A stretch of DNA of 64,000 nt from Nannocystis exedens (GTDB lineage: Bacteria > Myxococcota_A > Polyangia > Nannocystales > Nannocystaceae): assembly GCF_002343915.1 (NCBI RefSeq), contig NZ_NETK01000001.1, forward strand, positions 6,028,001 to 6,092,000. Direction: 5' to 3'. The translations under genes and the position numbers were made by a program. Numbering within the stretch: the first letter of the stretch is position 1; each line of letters begins with the position of its first letter. Below the pieces are notes generated by a model. It did no database searches, was not told where the DNA came from, and saw only the letters and a list, made by a program, of their open reading frames with translations. Below, piece by piece: positions 24,971 to 34,603 of the stretch.

Positions 24971-26671
24971 CTATCGCGGCGGGGGGAGCGGGACGGTGCC
25001 GATGAACTCGACGCCGCTGCCGCCGGCGTAGCCGTAGCTGACGGCGACGTCGTAGCCGACGACGATGATGCCGACGCGGGCGTCCCCGCCGGCGCGGACC
25101 CGGTGCGGCCCGAACTCCAGCGCGAAGTGGGCCCGCTCCCAGGCGACGCCGTCGTGGCTGCCGAGCGGCTGCCAGCCGCCGTCCACCGTGACGTCGGCGC
25201 CGTCCAGCGCGACCTCGGCGCCGGCGGGGCGGATGACGGTGACGTAATGGGTGTCGTACTCGGCCGGCGTCAGGAACACGTACTCGCCCTGGAACTGCGC
25301 CAGCGGCGGGACGAGGATCATCGCCGGGTCGCCGACGAAGCCGACGTTGTCGGCGTCGTCCTCGGGCGTGGGGTCGACGGTGACGACCTCGTTCGACAGC
25401 AGGAACTCGGTGACGGCGAACGGCCGGTCGCCCGCGACGATGAAGGAGGCGTCGGCGGTGAAGGCGACGGTCTCGTAGGCGTCGAGCGTGGTCGGGGCCC
25501 CGGGCGGCGCGGCCGGCGAATAGGTGAGGCTCGTGCCGTCGAAGGAGCCGGTGAGCCGCACCCGCACCGGGTCGTCGCCGCCGCCGCTGTTCGGTGGGGC
25601 GGAGATCACTGCGTACGCGTCACCCCAGGCCGACAGCGGCAACATCTGGTGCTCGAGGTGATCGGCGCAGCAGCCGCTCTGCGGCGTCGGCTCGAACGAG
25701 GCGACGTTGCCGGAGAACACCGCGACCGGCTTGTCGGCGGCGACCCGCGTGCCGGACAGGTTGCCCTGGCCGGCCTCGTTCTGGAACAGCGACATGACCG
25801 CGTTCGACATCAAGGTGTAGGTCTGCCCGCGCATCAGGTTGACCTTCGTCGCGCTCGGGTAGATCGGCACGCCCGGGGTCGGGTAGATGTCGACGGTGGT
25901 GTCGTCCTGGTCGGCGACGATGGTGACGAACGCGCCGGCGTTGAAGTCCATCGGGAAGCCGAGCCGGGTGCCGTCGCCGGTGACCGCGGTGTAGTCGCGG
26001 TCGAGCACGTGGGCCGGGAACAGCAGCGAGGCGTCGTTGGAGAACACCTCGGTCGAATTGTCGAGCGGGTTGAATTGATACACCGTGACCGGCAGGTCGC
26101 TCTCGAGCCGATAGGCGGTGCCGGTCGAGCTCTCGCGGTTCTTCGTGCCGAGCGCGTTGTCGAACGCGAACACGTGGAGCGCGTTCGCCGGGATCGTGGC
26201 CGACTCGAGCGGGACCTGCTCGGCGCCGGCGAACACCGCGACGGCGACCGGCGCGTCGGCGGTGTTGGCGGCGACGATCGCGTAGGTCTGATCCTCGGGC
26301 GCCGGCGAGGCCTGCACCTGCCAGGCGTTCGGCAGGTCGACCGCCCAGAACAGGCAGCCCTGATTCGACTGCGTCTGCTCGGCCTGCTGGCACGCGCTGC
26401 CGATCGGGCCGGTGTCGCCGGTGTCGACGCCGACGTCGAGCTTGGGCGCGCCCGGGCCGGTGCTGGTGTCGCCGCCGGTGTCGCTGCCGCCGGCCGAGGT
26501 CGTGGGCGCGGGCTCGGTCGTCGATTCGCCGGCGCCGCTGCCCGGGCCGGTGGCGGCGTCGGTCACGCTGGTCGGCTGCGCCCCGGTGTCGGTCCCGCTG
26601 CCGCCGCCGCCGCTGCTGCACGCGAGCACGAGGGCGAGCGGGACGAACAAGCGCGGAGAAATCGGCATCAT
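24971..26671 (-). CDS. IgGFc-binding-type lipoprotein
   Basis: 566 residues. The signal peptide ends LALVLACSS, a lipobox. A Gly/Ser/Thr/Asp linker of ~75 residues follows, then a short Cys pair region (GSACQQAEQTQSNQGC). The globular part (LFWAVDLPN, QTYAIVAANTADAPVAVAVF, LHVFAFDN, TAYRLESDLPVTVYQFNPLD, DASLLFPAHVL, YTAVTGDG) is the IgGFc-binding domain pattern (PF17517), a beta-propeller-like surface domain frequent in myxobacteria and flavobacteria. It probably acts as a surface-anchored adhesin-like protein; binding to IgG should not be assumed in this organism. It stands alone as a transcription unit. Confidence 0.8.
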   Translation of the reverse strand: MMPISPRLFVPLALVLACSSGGGGSGTDTGAQPTSVTDAATGPGSGAGESTTEPAPTTSAGGSDTGGDTSTGPGAPKLDVGVDTGDTGPIGSACQQAEQTQSNQGCLFWAVDLPNAWQVQASPAPEDQTYAIVAANTADAPVAVAVFAGAEQVPLESATIPANALHVFAFDNALGTKNRESSTGTAYRLESDLPVTVYQFNPLDNSTEVFSNDASLLFPAHVLDRDYTAVTGDGTRLGFPMDFNAGAFVTIVADQDDTTVDIYPTPGVPIYPSATKVNLMRGQTYTLMSNAVMSLFQNEAGQGNLSGTRVAADKPVAVFSGNVASFEPTPQSGCCADHLEHQMLPLSAWGDAYAVISAPPNSGGGDDPVRVRLTGSFDGTSLTYSPAAPPGAPTTLDAYETVAFTADASFIVAGDRPFAVTEFLLSNEVVTVDPTPEDDADNVGFVGDPAMILVPPLAQFQGEYVFLTPAEYDTHYVTVIRPAGAEVALDGADVTVDGGWQPLGSHDGVAWERAHFALEFGPHRVRAGGDARVGIIVVGYDVAVSYGYAGGSGVEFIGTVPLPPPR

Positions 26672-26906
26672 GGGCCAATATCGCGGGGCGAGCCGGCGAT
26701 CAAGCAGCGCCGCGCCTCGCGGGCCGCGGGCGCTCGCGGCCCGGGCGCGCGCAGCCGTGAGTTGCGTCGCGCGCTCGCGTCCGCGAGTGGCCGGGGGCGC
26801 GGCCGCTGTGGTACCGTCCGCCGGCGATGACGGGAGAGCGCCTCGGGGGCCGCGCCGGAGCTATGATCATTGTCGGCGCAGGCGCGAGGCCCGAGAGGGC
26901 GGTGCG

Positions 26907-28070
26907 ATGAATCGGCGGGACGTGGCCGCGGCGCGGCGGATCGTGATCAAGCTCGGGACCGGGGTCGTGACCCACCCGGAGGCCGGGCTGGCGCTCGGGC
27001 GGCTGTCGAGCCTGGTCGAGGCGGTGTGCGACCTGCACCGCCAGGGCCGCGAGGTGATCGTGGTCAGCAGCGGCGCGGTCGGGATGGGCCAGCGGGTGCT
27101 CGGCCTGCCCAAACGGCCAGATTCGCTGGGGCTGCGCCAGGCCTGCGCGGCGGTCGGGCAGGGCCACCTGATGGCGCTCTACACCCAGCTGTTCGGCCAG
27201 CTCGGGGTCAAGGCGGCCCAGGTGCTGCTGATCCAGGAGGACCTGGCCGACCGCGACCGGGCGCTGTGCGTGCGGACCACGCTGATGCGCCTGCTCGAGC
27301 TCGGGGTGGTGCCGATCCTCAACGAGAACGACAGCGTCAGCGTGCGCGAGCTGATCGAGTACCGGCGCAACCTGGGCGCGGCCGGGCCGGCGCTCGAGTT
27401 CGGCGACAACGACGGGCTGTCGGCCCGCGTGGCGGTGGCGATGGACGCCGACCTTTTGGTCATCTTGACCGACGTCGACGGGCTCTACACCGCCAACCCG
27501 CGCACCGACCCCGAGGCGCGGCGGATCGCCGAGCTCGCCGACGTGAGCGAGGAGGCGCTGGCGCGCACCGCCGGGACGTCGGCCGGCGGCACCGGCGGGA
27601 TGACGAGCAAGCTCGAGGCGGCCCGCCTCGCCAGCAAGGCCGGCATCGGCGTGCTGATCACCAGCGGCCACCTGCCGGGCGCGCTGGTGGCCGCGCTCGG
27701 CGGCGAGGACCGCGGGACCTACGTGCCGCCGGCCCAGCGCCGCTCGGCCCACCGGCGCCAGATCGCCTCGGGCGGGCCGGCGCGCGGCGGGCTCATCGTC
27801 AACGAGGGCGCGATCGCGGCGCTGCACGAGCGCAAGGCGTCGCTGCTGCCGATCGGGCTCACGCGCGTCGACGGCGAGTTCGCCCGCGGCGAGCTGGTGG
27901 AGATCCGCGACGGCAGCGGGCGCATCCACGGGCGCGGGCTCGCCAACTACTCGTCCGAGGAGTGCCGCCGGCTGGTCGGCCGCCACAGCAGCGAGATCGC
28001 CAGCATCCTCGGCTTCTGCGGCTACGACGCGGTGGTCGGCCGCGACAACCTGGCGCTGTCCGAGGTCTGA
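26907..28070 (+). CDS. proB: Glutamate 5-kinase
   Basis: 387 residues from ATG 26907, which has GAGAG at ribosome-site distance. The much longer open frame upstream overlaps the previous gene and is not coding. First step of proline synthesis, ATP-dependent phosphorylation of glutamate. Motifs: IVIKLGTGVV, VIVVSSGAVGMG, VPILNENDSVSV, EFGDNDGLSARVA, ILTDVDGLYTANP, GTGGMTSKLEAA. The C-terminal ~90 residues (KASLLPIGLTRVDGEFARGE, GRGLANYSSEEC) form the PUA domain of the long ProB form. It is followed by proA after a 57-base gap filled with palindromic elements. Confidence 0.95.
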   Translation: MNRRDVAAARRIVIKLGTGVVTHPEAGLALGRLSSLVEAVCDLHRQGREVIVVSSGAVGMGQRVLGLPKRPDSLGLRQACAAVGQGHLMALYTQLFGQLGVKAAQVLLIQEDLADRDRALCVRTTLMRLLELGVVPILNENDSVSVRELIEYRRNLGAAGPALEFGDNDGLSARVAVAMDADLLVILTDVDGLYTANPRTDPEARRIAELADVSEEALARTAGTSAGGTGGMTSKLEAARLASKAGIGVLITSGHLPGALVAALGGEDRGTYVPPAQRRSAHRRQIASGGPARGGLIVNEGAIAALHERKASLLPIGLTRVDGEFARGELVEIRDGSGRIHGRGLANYSSEECRRLVGRHSSEIASILGFCGYDAVVGRDNLALSEV

Positions 28071-28165
28071 GCTGGTCCTGAAGACAGGTCGATCGGGGCA
28101 TGCTCCGGGGGACAGGGTGAAAAGGACATGACGCAAACGACAGGTCACGTGGGACAGGCGGAGGA
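28071..28165. repeat. Cluster of palindromic half-elements at the proB-proA junction
   Basis: Within ~80 bases there are GACAGGTCG, GGCATGCTCC, GGGGACAGGG, AGGACATGAC, GACAGGTCACGTG and GGGACAGG. They extend over the proA start and its first ~12 codons (TTGHVGQ). Confidence 0.65.
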
Positions 28166-29465
28166 GCGGGTGCGCGCGCTGGCGCTGGCGGCCCGCGCGG
28201 CCGGGCGCCAGCTGGCGGCGCTGACGGGGCCGGCCCGCTCGGCGCTGCTGCGCGACCTGGCGGCCGCGCTCGCCGACCCGGCCGAGCGCGAGCCGCTGCT
28301 GGCCGCCAACGCGCGCGACGTGGCGGCCGCGCGGGCGGCCGCGGCCGCGGGCGAGCTCGACCCGGCGCGGCTCAAGCGGCTCGGGCTCGACGCCGCCAAG
28401 CTCGACAGCGTCGCCGACGGGCTCGGGCAGCTGGCGGCGCGGCCGGAGCTGCTCGGCCGACCTCGCCTGCGCCGCGAGCTCGACGACGGGCTGGTGCTCG
28501 AGCAGGTGCCGTGTCCGCTCGGGCTGGTCGGGGTGGTGTTCGAGGCCCGGCCCGACGCGGCGCCGCAGATCGGCGGCTTGTGCCTGAAGAGCGGCAACGC
28601 GGCGCTGCTGAAGGGCGGCAGCGAGGCGCGCGAGAGCAACCGGGCGCTGGTCGCCTTGATGCAGCGCGCGCTGCAGCGCCACGGCGTGGCGCCGGCGGCG
28701 ATCACGTTGCTCGAGCAGCGCGAGGACATCACGGCGATGCTGGCGCTCGACGACGTGCTCGACCTGGTGATCGCCCGCGGCGGGCACGAGTTCGTGCGCC
28801 ACGTCCAGCGCAGCACCCGGATCGCGGTGATGGGCCACGCCGAGGGCGTGTGCCACCTCTTCTTGCACGCCTCGGCCGAGCCGAACATGGCGGCGACGAT
28901 CGCGGTCGACGCCAAGTGCGGCTATCCGGCGGCCTGCAACGCGGTCGAGGCGCTGCTGTGGGAGGGCGGGGCCGAGGCGGCGCTCGACGCCTGCGTGGCG
29001 GCGCTGCGCGAGCGCGGGGTGGAGCTGCGCGGGTGCGATCGGACCCGGGCGCGTCACCCGGCGCTGGCGGCCGCGAGCGAGCAGGATTGGGGCCACGAGT
29101 ACGGCGCGCTGGTGCTGGCGATCCGCCGCGTCGACGACGAAGCGGACGCGCTCGCCCACATCGACCGATACGGATCGAAGCACACCGAGGCGATCGTGGC
29201 CGCCGATCCGGCAGCGGCCGAGAGATTCCTCGCAGCGGTCGACGCGGCCGATGTGTTCTGGAATGCGAGCACGCGCTTCGCCGACGGCTATCGCTTCGGC
29301 CTCGGCGCGGAGGTCGGGATCTCGACCGGTAAACTGCATGCTCGCGGGCCGGTCGGCGCCGAAGGCCTGCTGACCTACCGCTGGCTGCTGCGCGGCCACG
29401 GACAGGTCGCGTCCGATTACGGCCCCGGCAAGCGTCGCTTCACGCATCGCGACCTCGAGCCCTGA
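28128..29465 (+). CDS. proA: Glutamate-5-semialdehyde dehydrogenase (gamma-glutamyl phosphate reductase)
   Basis: 445 residues. Second step of proline synthesis, NADPH-dependent reduction of gamma-glutamyl phosphate. Motifs: VPCPLGLVGVVFEARPDA, LKSGNAALLKGGSEA, HAEGVCHLFLHASAEPNMA, the catalytic-Cys segment DAKCGYPAACNAVEALL (Cys270), SKHTEAIVA, VFWNASTRFADGYRFGLG and GISTGKLHARGPVG. The ATG lies within a palindromic half-element and has AAAGGA upstream. The short stretch after the start (TTGHVGQAEERV) is encoded by element sequence and is probably dispensable. It forms an operon with proB. Confidence 0.95.
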   Translation: MTQTTGHVGQAEERVRALALAARAAGRQLAALTGPARSALLRDLAAALADPAEREPLLAANARDVAAARAAAAAGELDPARLKRLGLDAAKLDSVADGLGQLAARPELLGRPRLRRELDDGLVLEQVPCPLGLVGVVFEARPDAAPQIGGLCLKSGNAALLKGGSEARESNRALVALMQRALQRHGVAPAAITLLEQREDITAMLALDDVLDLVIARGGHEFVRHVQRSTRIAVMGHAEGVCHLFLHASAEPNMAATIAVDAKCGYPAACNAVEALLWEGGAEAALDACVAALRERGVELRGCDRTRARHPALAAASEQDWGHEYGALVLAIRRVDDEADALAHIDRYGSKHTEAIVAADPAAAERFLAAVDAADVFWNASTRFADGYRFGLGAEVGISTGKLHARGPVGAEGLLTYRWLLRGHGQVASDYGPGKRRFTHRDLEP

Positions 29466-30566
29466 GCGCCTCGCGGTCGCCGAACCGCGAATCGCGCAAG
29501 CCGGCGAATGACGGGTTCGTCATGCGACTCGAACATTGTTTTCCCGCGGCGCTGCGCCGATAACAATGATTCGCAGGGAACGGGGTGGCACTGCCGTCGG
29601 GGCAGAGACAAGCTGTGTGCCCACGAACCGCGAACGGAGCGGCGCCGAGCGGCGGCTCGTAGAGAGGTTGCGTGCTCGCAGGACGTCGCGGTCGCGGGCA
29701 AACCGAGGCCCGGCTGGCCCAGACGCCAGCCGCGAGGAGGGCGGCGGCTCACGCCGGTGAGTCGAGACAAGCGAGCAATTTTCCTGAGATCCGTTCGCCG
29801 CGTCACGACGCCAATGCGTCGTAGCGAGACGGTGATGGCGGCCCGAATTCGTGCGAGGTCGGACGTCATGCCATCATTTGCAGATCGCGCTTCATGTGGG
29901 TGCGGGCGAGGCCGCGAGCGGTGAATCCGACCTCGGGGCACGCGAGGCCCAAAAAGAGGTCGGTGCGGCCCGGAACCGGAAGCGGCCGCGTCGCGAATGC
30001 GGGCAATGGTGTGCCCGAGGACGTGCGCCCGAGGACAGGGCAGAAAGCGGATGAGGGCGCGCCAGGGAGACGGGCCGCGCCTGCACAATAAGCGGGGAAA
30101 AAACGGAGCCCGGTTCATGGCGTCGAGCCGTAAAAAGCGGCAAACAGGGCGGCCGCCGCTCACGAGGGCTCATCGGGGGCCATGTAGGCGATACGGGCGC
30201 CACCCCGTGAAAGCGTCGCGCCGGAGATTTCCATGAAGGATTTCGTATGGCGCGACATGAAGGGGCTTCGCGAGGAATAAGGCGAGGAAATAATGGCATC
30301 ACCGTGAAGCGTGACTTGACGAGGGAGGGGCCTCGTGGGATGCTAGAAAATCGTTCTTCGGCCGCGGGGGGTCGCGCGTGGAGGCACGGCGGGAGGTGTG
30401 GACGGCCGCGGCGAGGGGCAGGCGAGGAATCGTGAATCGTGGCGCGTGAGGTCGCGTGGGGGCGGCTTCTCGCGCGTGGGTGGCACATTGTCTGACAAGG
30501 GAAACTCGGCGCGCGGGCCGGCGGGGATCGGCGCGACGCGACGAGATCCTGCTCGGGGGGATCATC
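29466..30566. other. 1.1-kb intergenic region without a clear gene
   Basis: The sequence is lower in GC than its surroundings and has no frame with recognisable protein features. Near 30300-30360 is a possible promoter for the following gene: TTGACG (30316-30321) upstream of a TAGAAAAT patch, although the spacing is not ideal. The interrupted inverted repeat ACGAGG-N6-CCTCGT (30319-30336) overlaps it and could be an operator. Confidence 0.4.
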
Positions 30567-32069
30567 ATGCTGAAGCATCGTGTTGTGGCGGTTCTGGGGG
30601 TGTCGATGGTCACGGCTTTCGCGTGCGACGTGGAGGGCGTGGACGAGCCGGTGGGCGCGGAGGCCGACGTGACGCTCGACGACGTCGACGAGCCCCGCGG
30701 CGGGCTGACGCCGAGCGCGCTGCTGAAGAAGCTGCTGGTCGCGGAGGTGCGCGACCTGATCGAGGAGAGCGGCATCGAGCCGCTCGAGCCGCCGCCGCCG
30801 GTGTCGGACGAGCTGTTCGAGCTCGGCGAGGCGCTGTTTTACGACAAGATCCTGAGCGGTAACCGCGACGTGTCGTGTTCGACGTGCCACCACCCGCGGC
30901 TCGCCACCACCGATCGGTTGACGATGAATCGCGGGGTCTACGGGGTGGGGATCGGGCCGGAGCGGGTCGGCGCGGCGGTCGGCGGGCGCACGACGCAGCC
31001 GCTGTGGAACCTGCACAAGCTGCAGAAGGGCCTGGCGGTCGACCACAAGGTGCCGCTCCTCGGCGATGGTTACGTGTATCCGCTCGGCGCGCCGTTCATC
31101 CCGTTCGAGTGGCAGGACGACGCGTTCGACCCCGACATGAAGGCCGCGGCCGGGCAGGCGATGATGCCCGAGGTGACCGACCAGGAGATGCTCGGCTTCC
31201 CCGGCGACAACGACTTCACCACCGAATGCCCGCAGGACGACCCGCCGTTCGGCCTGATGTTGTGCGCGTGGGGCAAGATGATGGAGCGGCTCGGCGAGAT
31301 CCCCGAGTACGTCGACATGTTCGAGGCGGCCTACCCGGGCGTGGCCTTCGAGGACATGCACTTCGCCTACGCCGGCAACGCGATCGCGGCCTACGAGTTC
31401 CGCGCGTTCTTCTCCAACGATACGCCGTGGGACCGGTTCGTCGGGCGCTTCGATCCCGTCACCGGCGGGCTCGTCCCGGGGGACGACGATGCGCTGACCC
31501 TGCAGCAGCTGGCGGGCGCGCGCCGCTTCCTCGACCCCGACCTCGGCAATTGCACGTCGTGCCACGCCGGCAACGCGTTCACCGACGAGGACTTTCACAA
31601 GACGCTGCAGCCGCAATTCGGGCCGGGCGACACGGTCCCGGGCGGCGACGGTCCGGGCGGGCTCGACGACTTCGGGCGCATGCGCCTGTCCGGCGACCCG
31701 GCCGACAAGTACGCCTGGCGCACGCCGCCGCTGCGCAACGTGATGCTGACCGGGCCGTGGGGCCGGCAGAGCCATTACAACGACATCAAGGACTTCCTCC
31801 GCCACTACCGCTTCCCGGTGATGGCGCTGCTCGGCTACGACATCACCGAGAGCGTGGACGAGGTGGCGATGCACTCGCAGTTCCTCGAGAACCGGCAGGC
31901 GATCATCGCCGAGGGCGTCGACCCGCTGCTCTACACCGTGGACATCGGCGGGCCGCTCGCGCTCGACAACCTGGTCCAGTTCCTCCACGCGCTCAGCGAC
32001 GACAACGGGGCCGACTTCTCGCACCTGATCCCCGCCAGCGTGCCGAGCGGGCTGCCCGTCGACCCGTAG
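30567..32069 (+). CDS. Cytochrome-c peroxidase/MauG-like diheme lipoprotein
   Basis: 500 residues. A lipoprotein signal ends MVTAFAC. Two haem-c sites are visible: Cys104-x2-Cys107-His108 (CSTCHHP) and Cys329-x2-Cys332-His333 (CTSCHAG). These are typical of the bacterial CcP/MauG family, which reduces H2O2 or oxidises substrates in the periplasm. Further family features are DELFELGEALFYDKILSGN, TQPLWNLHKLQKG and RTPPLRNVMLTGPWGRQSHY. It is longer than classical CcP (~330 residues) because of an insert between the haem domains (residues ~150-290). The start ATG 30567 has a GGGGGG ribosome site. It appears monocistronic. Confidence 0.85.
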   Translation: MLKHRVVAVLGVSMVTAFACDVEGVDEPVGAEADVTLDDVDEPRGGLTPSALLKKLLVAEVRDLIEESGIEPLEPPPPVSDELFELGEALFYDKILSGNRDVSCSTCHHPRLATTDRLTMNRGVYGVGIGPERVGAAVGGRTTQPLWNLHKLQKGLAVDHKVPLLGDGYVYPLGAPFIPFEWQDDAFDPDMKAAAGQAMMPEVTDQEMLGFPGDNDFTTECPQDDPPFGLMLCAWGKMMERLGEIPEYVDMFEAAYPGVAFEDMHFAYAGNAIAAYEFRAFFSNDTPWDRFVGRFDPVTGGLVPGDDDALTLQQLAGARRFLDPDLGNCTSCHAGNAFTDEDFHKTLQPQFGPGDTVPGGDGPGGLDDFGRMRLSGDPADKYAWRTPPLRNVMLTGPWGRQSHYNDIKDFLRHYRFPVMALLGYDITESVDEVAMHSQFLENRQAIIAEGVDPLLYTVDIGGPLALDNLVQFLHALSDDNGADFSHLIPASVPSGLPVDP

Positions 32070-32154
32070 GCGACGACCGGGGCGCGAGCCGGGCCGGCGG
32101 CGCGTCGGCCCGGTGCTCCCATTCACGAATGGTGGCAGTCGCCCGGCCCGGCGA

Positions 32155-32781
32155 TCACAGCAGGCCGGGGATGACGAGGCTGGTGCGCGCCTTCCAGGCG
32201 GCGAACTCGGGGTAGCGGGCCAGCGAGGCGTCCTTCTTCAGCATGTTGGGCAGCCACACGCCGAAGAACATGGCGCCGAGCACGAGCATCGGCGCAAAAT
32301 GGCGCGAGACCAGGCAGAAGCTGGCGTAGATCAGCAGCTCGCCGAGGTAATTGGGGTTGCGCGAGCGCGCCCACAGGCCGTCGGTCAGCAGGGTGCCGGG
32401 CGCGAGCTTCAGGTGCACGTGCTTCTGCATGTCGGAAGCGAAGTGGAGGAACACGCCGACGCCCCACATCGCCACGCACAGCGCGAGCAGCCACGGCGCG
32501 GCGTGGAGGTCGTCGCGGACGATGATCCACGGGCCGACCCAATAGAGCGTGAGCGAGACCCACGTCAAAAGGCCGTAGCCGTAGCTGACCTCCTGCTCCC
32601 ATTGCTTGTCGGGGAAGCGGCGGCTCTTCCAGATCCACAGCAGCCCGTAGGTGCCGTGGAGGGCGAGGTAGATCCACGCGGTCTCGTTGTGCCAGGCGTC
32701 GTACCAGGCGATGAGGGCCAGCACGGCGAGGGCGTTGGCGCCCTTGTGGGTGTCGATGTAGAACTTGTGCTTCGGGCGCAT
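32155..32781 (-). CDS. DUF1295/isoprenylcysteine methyltransferase-like membrane protein
   Basis: 208 residues with about five hydrophobic segments (ANALAVLALIAWYDAW, YLALHGTYGLLWIWK, GLLTWVSLTLYWVGPWII, WLLALCVAMWGVGVFLHF, LVLGAMFFGVWLP). The C-terminal block (GLWARSRNPNYLGELLIYASF, MLKKDASLARYPEFAAWKART) matches the steroid 5-alpha-reductase/ICMT-type catalytic region, in which RNPNYxGE and a late YPE/WK motif bind cofactor. It probably modifies a lipid or small hydrophobic substrate in the inner membrane. ATG 32781 was chosen because it begins the conserved region (MRPKHKFYIDTHKGAN). It is divergent from the next gene. Confidence 0.75.
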   Translation of the reverse strand: MRPKHKFYIDTHKGANALAVLALIAWYDAWHNETAWIYLALHGTYGLLWIWKSRRFPDKQWEQEVSYGYGLLTWVSLTLYWVGPWIIVRDDLHAAPWLLALCVAMWGVGVFLHFASDMQKHVHLKLAPGTLLTDGLWARSRNPNYLGELLIYASFCLVSRHFAPMLVLGAMFFGVWLPNMLKKDASLARYPEFAAWKARTSLVIPGLL

Positions 32782-32878
32782 GGCGGGCCTCACGGCGCGG
32801 ATGGTAGCGAATCGCGGGCGCTTGACAGGGTGCGCGGAGCGTGAGACCTCAGGGGGTGAAACCGCGCACGAGGCGAAC

Positions 32879-33646
32879 ATGACGAAGCAAGCGATCGGGG
32901 CCGGGGCGGAGCAGGTGCGGGCGCTCGCGCTCGCGTATCCCGAGGCGGTCGAGGAGTTCCCGTGGGGCCACACCGCGGTGAAGGTCCGCGGCAAGGCGTT
33001 TTTGTTCATGGGCGGCGAGGGCGGCACGCTGACGCTGTCGATGAAGCTGCCGTCGTCGCACGGCGCGGCGCTGCTGCTGCCGTTCGCGTCGCCGACCGGC
33101 TACGGGCTGGGCAAGAGCGGCTGGGTGACCGCCAGCTTTCCGGTCGACGCGCCGCTGCCGAGCGCGCTGCTCGCGGAGTGGCTCGAGGAGAGCTACCGCG
33201 CGGTCGCGCCGAAGAAGCTGTCGGCGGCGGTGAGCCCGGGTGGCCCGAAGGGCATGTCTGGTGGGACAGGTTCGAAAGGGCCTGGACGAAAGGGCATGGC
33301 GGAAGGGGCAGGTTCGGCGAGCGCGACGAAGGGGCCCGCGAAGCCGGGGACCGGGGCCAGGACGGGCGCGAAGCAGGCGGCGGAGGCCGGGGCGGAGAAG
33401 AAAGCGAAGGCCGCGGGCGCGGAGGAGGCCGGGGCGGGGAAGAAAGCGGCGAAGGCCGCGGGCGCGGAGGAGGCCGGGGCGGAGAAGAAAGCGGCGAAGG
33501 CCGCGGGCGCGGAGAAGGCTGCGAAGGCCAAAACGAACAAGAAGGCGGCGAAGGCCGGGAGCGCGAAGAAGGCGGCGAAGGCCGCGGGCGCGAAGAAGCC
33601 GGCGAGGGCCGCGGGCGCGAAGAAGCCGGCGAAGCGCGGCGGCTGA
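32879..33646 (+). CDS. YjbR/MmcQ-type protein with histone H1-like Lys/Ala tail
   Basis: 255 residues. Residues 1-~115 (YPEAVEEFPWGHTAVKVRGK, FLFMGGEGGTLTLSMKLP, GLGKSGWVTASFPVDAPLP) are a YjbR/MmcQ-like CyaY-fold domain. Residues ~116-150 are a Gly/Lys linker encoded by several palindromic elements (GMSGGTGSKGPGRKGMAEG). The final ~100 residues are AKAAGAEEAGAEKKAAK-type repeats ending AKKPAKRGG, like histone H1/HupN-type basic tails that bind DNA. A role in DNA binding or nucleoid organisation is an inference. A TTGACA at 32822-32827 could be a -35 box, but the -10 is weak. Confidence 0.75.
   Translation: MTKQAIGAGAEQVRALALAYPEAVEEFPWGHTAVKVRGKAFLFMGGEGGTLTLSMKLPSSHGAALLLPFASPTGYGLGKSGWVTASFPVDAPLPSALLAEWLEESYRAVAPKKLSAAVSPGGPKGMSGGTGSKGPGRKGMAEGAGSASATKGPAKPGTGARTGAKQAAEAGAEKKAKAAGAEEAGAGKKAAKAAGAEEAGAEKKAAKAAGAEKAAKAKTNKKAAKAGSAKKAAKAAGAKKPARAAGAKKPAKRGG
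33245..33320. repeat. Palindromic elements within a coding linker
   Basis: GGCATGTCTGGTGGGACAGG, GGGCCTGGACGAAAGGGCATGG and GGGGCAGG occur in succession within the linker codons of the YjbR/MmcQ gene. Confidence 0.55.
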
Positions 33647-33670
33647 GGCGGGGATGGCGAGGCCGCGCCG

Positions 33671-34603
33671 TCACGGCATCGGCAGGCCGCAGATGCCCAC
33701 GTGTTCGAAGCCCGGCTCGGCGGGGCCTTCCTCGGGCCACGGGAGGCACACCTGATCCTGCCCGGGGCAGGTGTTCGCCGCGTTCAGGTCGCAGAACGGC
33801 AGGCAGCAGCCGAGCGCCTCGGGGTCGCACTCGCTCGCCAGCTCCGGCGGCACGCAGGAGAGGCCGGCTTCGCAGACGTTGGCGTACTCGCACGGGTCGA
33901 ACGCCTGGCCGACGCCGCGGCCGCCGTCGAGGACGCAGATGAACCCGCTCTCGTTGGGGTGGGGGAGGCACAGGTCGCCGTTCGGGCAGTCCTGCAAGAT
34001 CGGGTCGCACATCGGCAGGCACAGGTTCAAGACGCCCGAGTTCCAGACATGACAGGTGGTCTTGAACGGCGCGCAGGTCGGCGCGTCGGGGGAGCCGTCG
34101 CAGAACGAGACGCAGGTGCCGGCGAGCGTGTCGGGGTCGACGTTCCAGCACATCGAGTGCTTGTCGCAGGTGTCCTCGCCGCTGACCGCCGAACCGATCG
34201 CCTCGCACGGCTCGCCGACGCCGTCGGGGTCCGGCGCCACGAGGGCGCACTTGAGGCTGTTCCACGCGCCGCCGCCGTCGTCCGCGTAGGGCATGCACTT
34301 CTCGCCCGCGGGGCAGTCCTCGGCCCACGGGTCGCACCAGAGCGGGCCCTGATCGAGGCGGACGGTGTCGCCGGTCGCGGAGGCGTCGAGCCCGTCGGTC
34401 GACGGTCCGGGCCCCGACGTGGTCGGCAGCGGCGGGGCGGCGGTGCTGTTCGCGGTCGGTTCGCCGGCCGTGGTCGTCGCCCCGCTGGCCGCCGTCTCGG
34501 TCGCCGGAGCGCTCGTGGTCCCGGTGGCGCTGGTCTGATAGTCGTCGGGCGGGCGCAGCGCGCAGGCGACGAGGAGGGCGAGCGGGAGCGGGCGGAGCGG
34601 CAT
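33671..34603 (-). CDS. Cys-rich lipoprotein, paralog A
   Basis: 310 residues. A short signal ends ALLVACAL (lipobox). A Thr/Ser/Ala/Pro-rich linker follows (residues ~15-75), then a Cys-rich body with ~24 Cys: LWCDPWAEDCPAGEKCMPY, GEPCEAIGSAVSGEDTCD, CDPILQDCPNGDLCLP, GFICVLDGG, DPCEYANVCEAGLSC, LGCCLPFCDL, GQDQVCLPW. The nearest relative is the next gene upstream, with the same motif order, so the pair arose by duplication. They probably sit on the outer membrane surface. Function unknown. The two genes are 37 bases apart with palindromic elements between. Confidence 0.75.
   Translation of the reverse strand: MPLRPLPLALLVACALRPPDDYQTSATGTTSAPATETAASGATTTAGEPTANSTAAPPLPTTSGPGPSTDGLDASATGDTVRLDQGPLWCDPWAEDCPAGEKCMPYADDGGGAWNSLKCALVAPDPDGVGEPCEAIGSAVSGEDTCDKHSMCWNVDPDTLAGTCVSFCDGSPDAPTCAPFKTTCHVWNSGVLNLCLPMCDPILQDCPNGDLCLPHPNESGFICVLDGGRGVGQAFDPCEYANVCEAGLSCVPPELASECDPEALGCCLPFCDLNAANTCPGQDQVCLPWPEEGPAEPGFEHVGICGLPMP

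Noticed and set aside
24971..26671. True immunoglobulin-binding virulence factor
   Set aside because: The IgGFc-type domain name reflects eukaryotic relatives. In free-living myxobacteria the domain is common on surface proteins without evidence for IgG binding.
29466..30566. Hidden gene (249-residue minus-strand frame)
   Set aside because: The frame overlaps the proA end and has no signal, domain or ribosome site. Its composition looks random.
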